A DNA stretch of 5,157 nucleotides from a bacterium (GTDB lineage: Bacteria > Actinomycetota > Humimicrobiia > Humimicrobiales > Humimicrobiaceae). Under the pieces are notes generated by a model. That model was not told where the DNA came from and did not search any database. It was given only the letters and a program-made list of their open reading frames with translations. The position numbers and the translations under genes are program-made. Of this stretch, positions 5,060-5,157 are shown piece after piece. The stretch covers positions 1 to 5,157 of the forward strand of contig JAUWQC010000082.1 of the NCBI GenBank assembly GCA_030611285.1, written 5' to 3'. Every line of letters begins with the position of its first letter. The first letter of the stretch is position 1.

Positions 5060-5080
5060 ATGATAAAATAAACATATGAA

Positions 5081-5090
5081 GGGAGGTGAG
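5081..5090 (+). promoter_or_regulatory. Strong ribosome-binding site of the first + gene
   Basis: GGGAGGTGAG matches the anti-SD of 16S rRNA almost fully and lies about 6 bases before ATG 5096. It fixes the true start of the gene that continues at window base 1. Confidence 0.9.
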
Positions 5091-5095
5091 GAATA

Positions 5096-5157
5096 ATGGC
5101 GAAAGTAAAAGGTCCGTTGTTCTCGTTGTCTGCTAGTGGTCAAATCGCTAAAACGTT
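5096..5157 (+). CDS. 5' end of the fibronectin-III-like protein gene (continues at base 1)
   Basis: ATG 5096-5098 begins MAKVKGPLFSLSASGQIAKT, and from 5105 on the sequence is identical to window bases 1-53. This is the same gene as the entry at 1-573, cut by linearisation. Joined on the circle (5096-5104 then 1-573) it is complete at 193 residues. A truncated second copy in a linear molecule is possible but less likely given the exact match ending at the window edge. Confidence 0.9.
   Translation, partial: MAKVKGPLFSLSASGQIAKT
5105..5157. repeat. Terminal redundancy showing a circular molecule
   Basis: Bases 5105-5157 are identical to 1-53 (53 of 53) and in the same orientation, ending exactly at both window edges. 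This is the signature of a circular assembly, or of tandem/concatemeric DNA, with unit length 5,104 bp. A gene reads continuously through the join. Confidence 0.95.

Overview
The window is a complete small circular replicon. Its last 53 bases (5105-5157) repeat its first 53 exactly, so the unit length is 5,104 bp. The rest of the sequence supports circularity, because the first gene has its start codon and ribosome-binding site at the far right end and reads through the junction. The DNA is AT-rich, with strong AGGAGG-type Shine-Dalgarno (SD) sequences, a TTG start, holin_LLH and YvrJ-like proteins, and DnaA boxes followed by CTA trios. This points to a phage-related element of a Bacillota (Firmicutes, probably clostridial) host. 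The host assignment is inference.

Layout on the circle: a + strand operon (5096 through the junction to 1663) encodes three proteins. The first two share a phage-type N-terminal module, one with a fibronectin-III-like C-terminus; the third is unusually rich in aromatic residues and unrecognised. On the - strand, 4979 to 3986 is a tight lysis cassette: holin_LLH, M15 peptidase endolysin, and a 65-residue YvrJ-like membrane protein that appears to start at AUC. The two operons diverge from 5008-5059, where both promoters appear to share one TTGCAA -35 box. A lone 71-residue basic protein is encoded on the - strand at 2035-2250, with its own promoter, a leader hairpin and a strong terminator.

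About 1.5 kb (roughly 2320-3850) has no credible gene. Its first half, about 2470-3200, folds into many convincing helices and looks like a large structured RNA of the + strand. Its last part, about 3515-3925, is a DnaA-type replication origin: a cluster of DnaA boxes and two opposed DnaA-box/CTA-trio modules around an AT-rich centre, next to a 15-bp inverted repeat.

I see no replication initiator, integrase, terminase or recognisable capsid gene. The simplest reading is a phage satellite or minimal phage-like plasmid that mimics the host chromosomal origin to use host DnaA, carries its own lysis genes, and devotes much of its genome to a large RNA. A new minimal virus whose structural proteins are the unrecognised + strand products remains possible.
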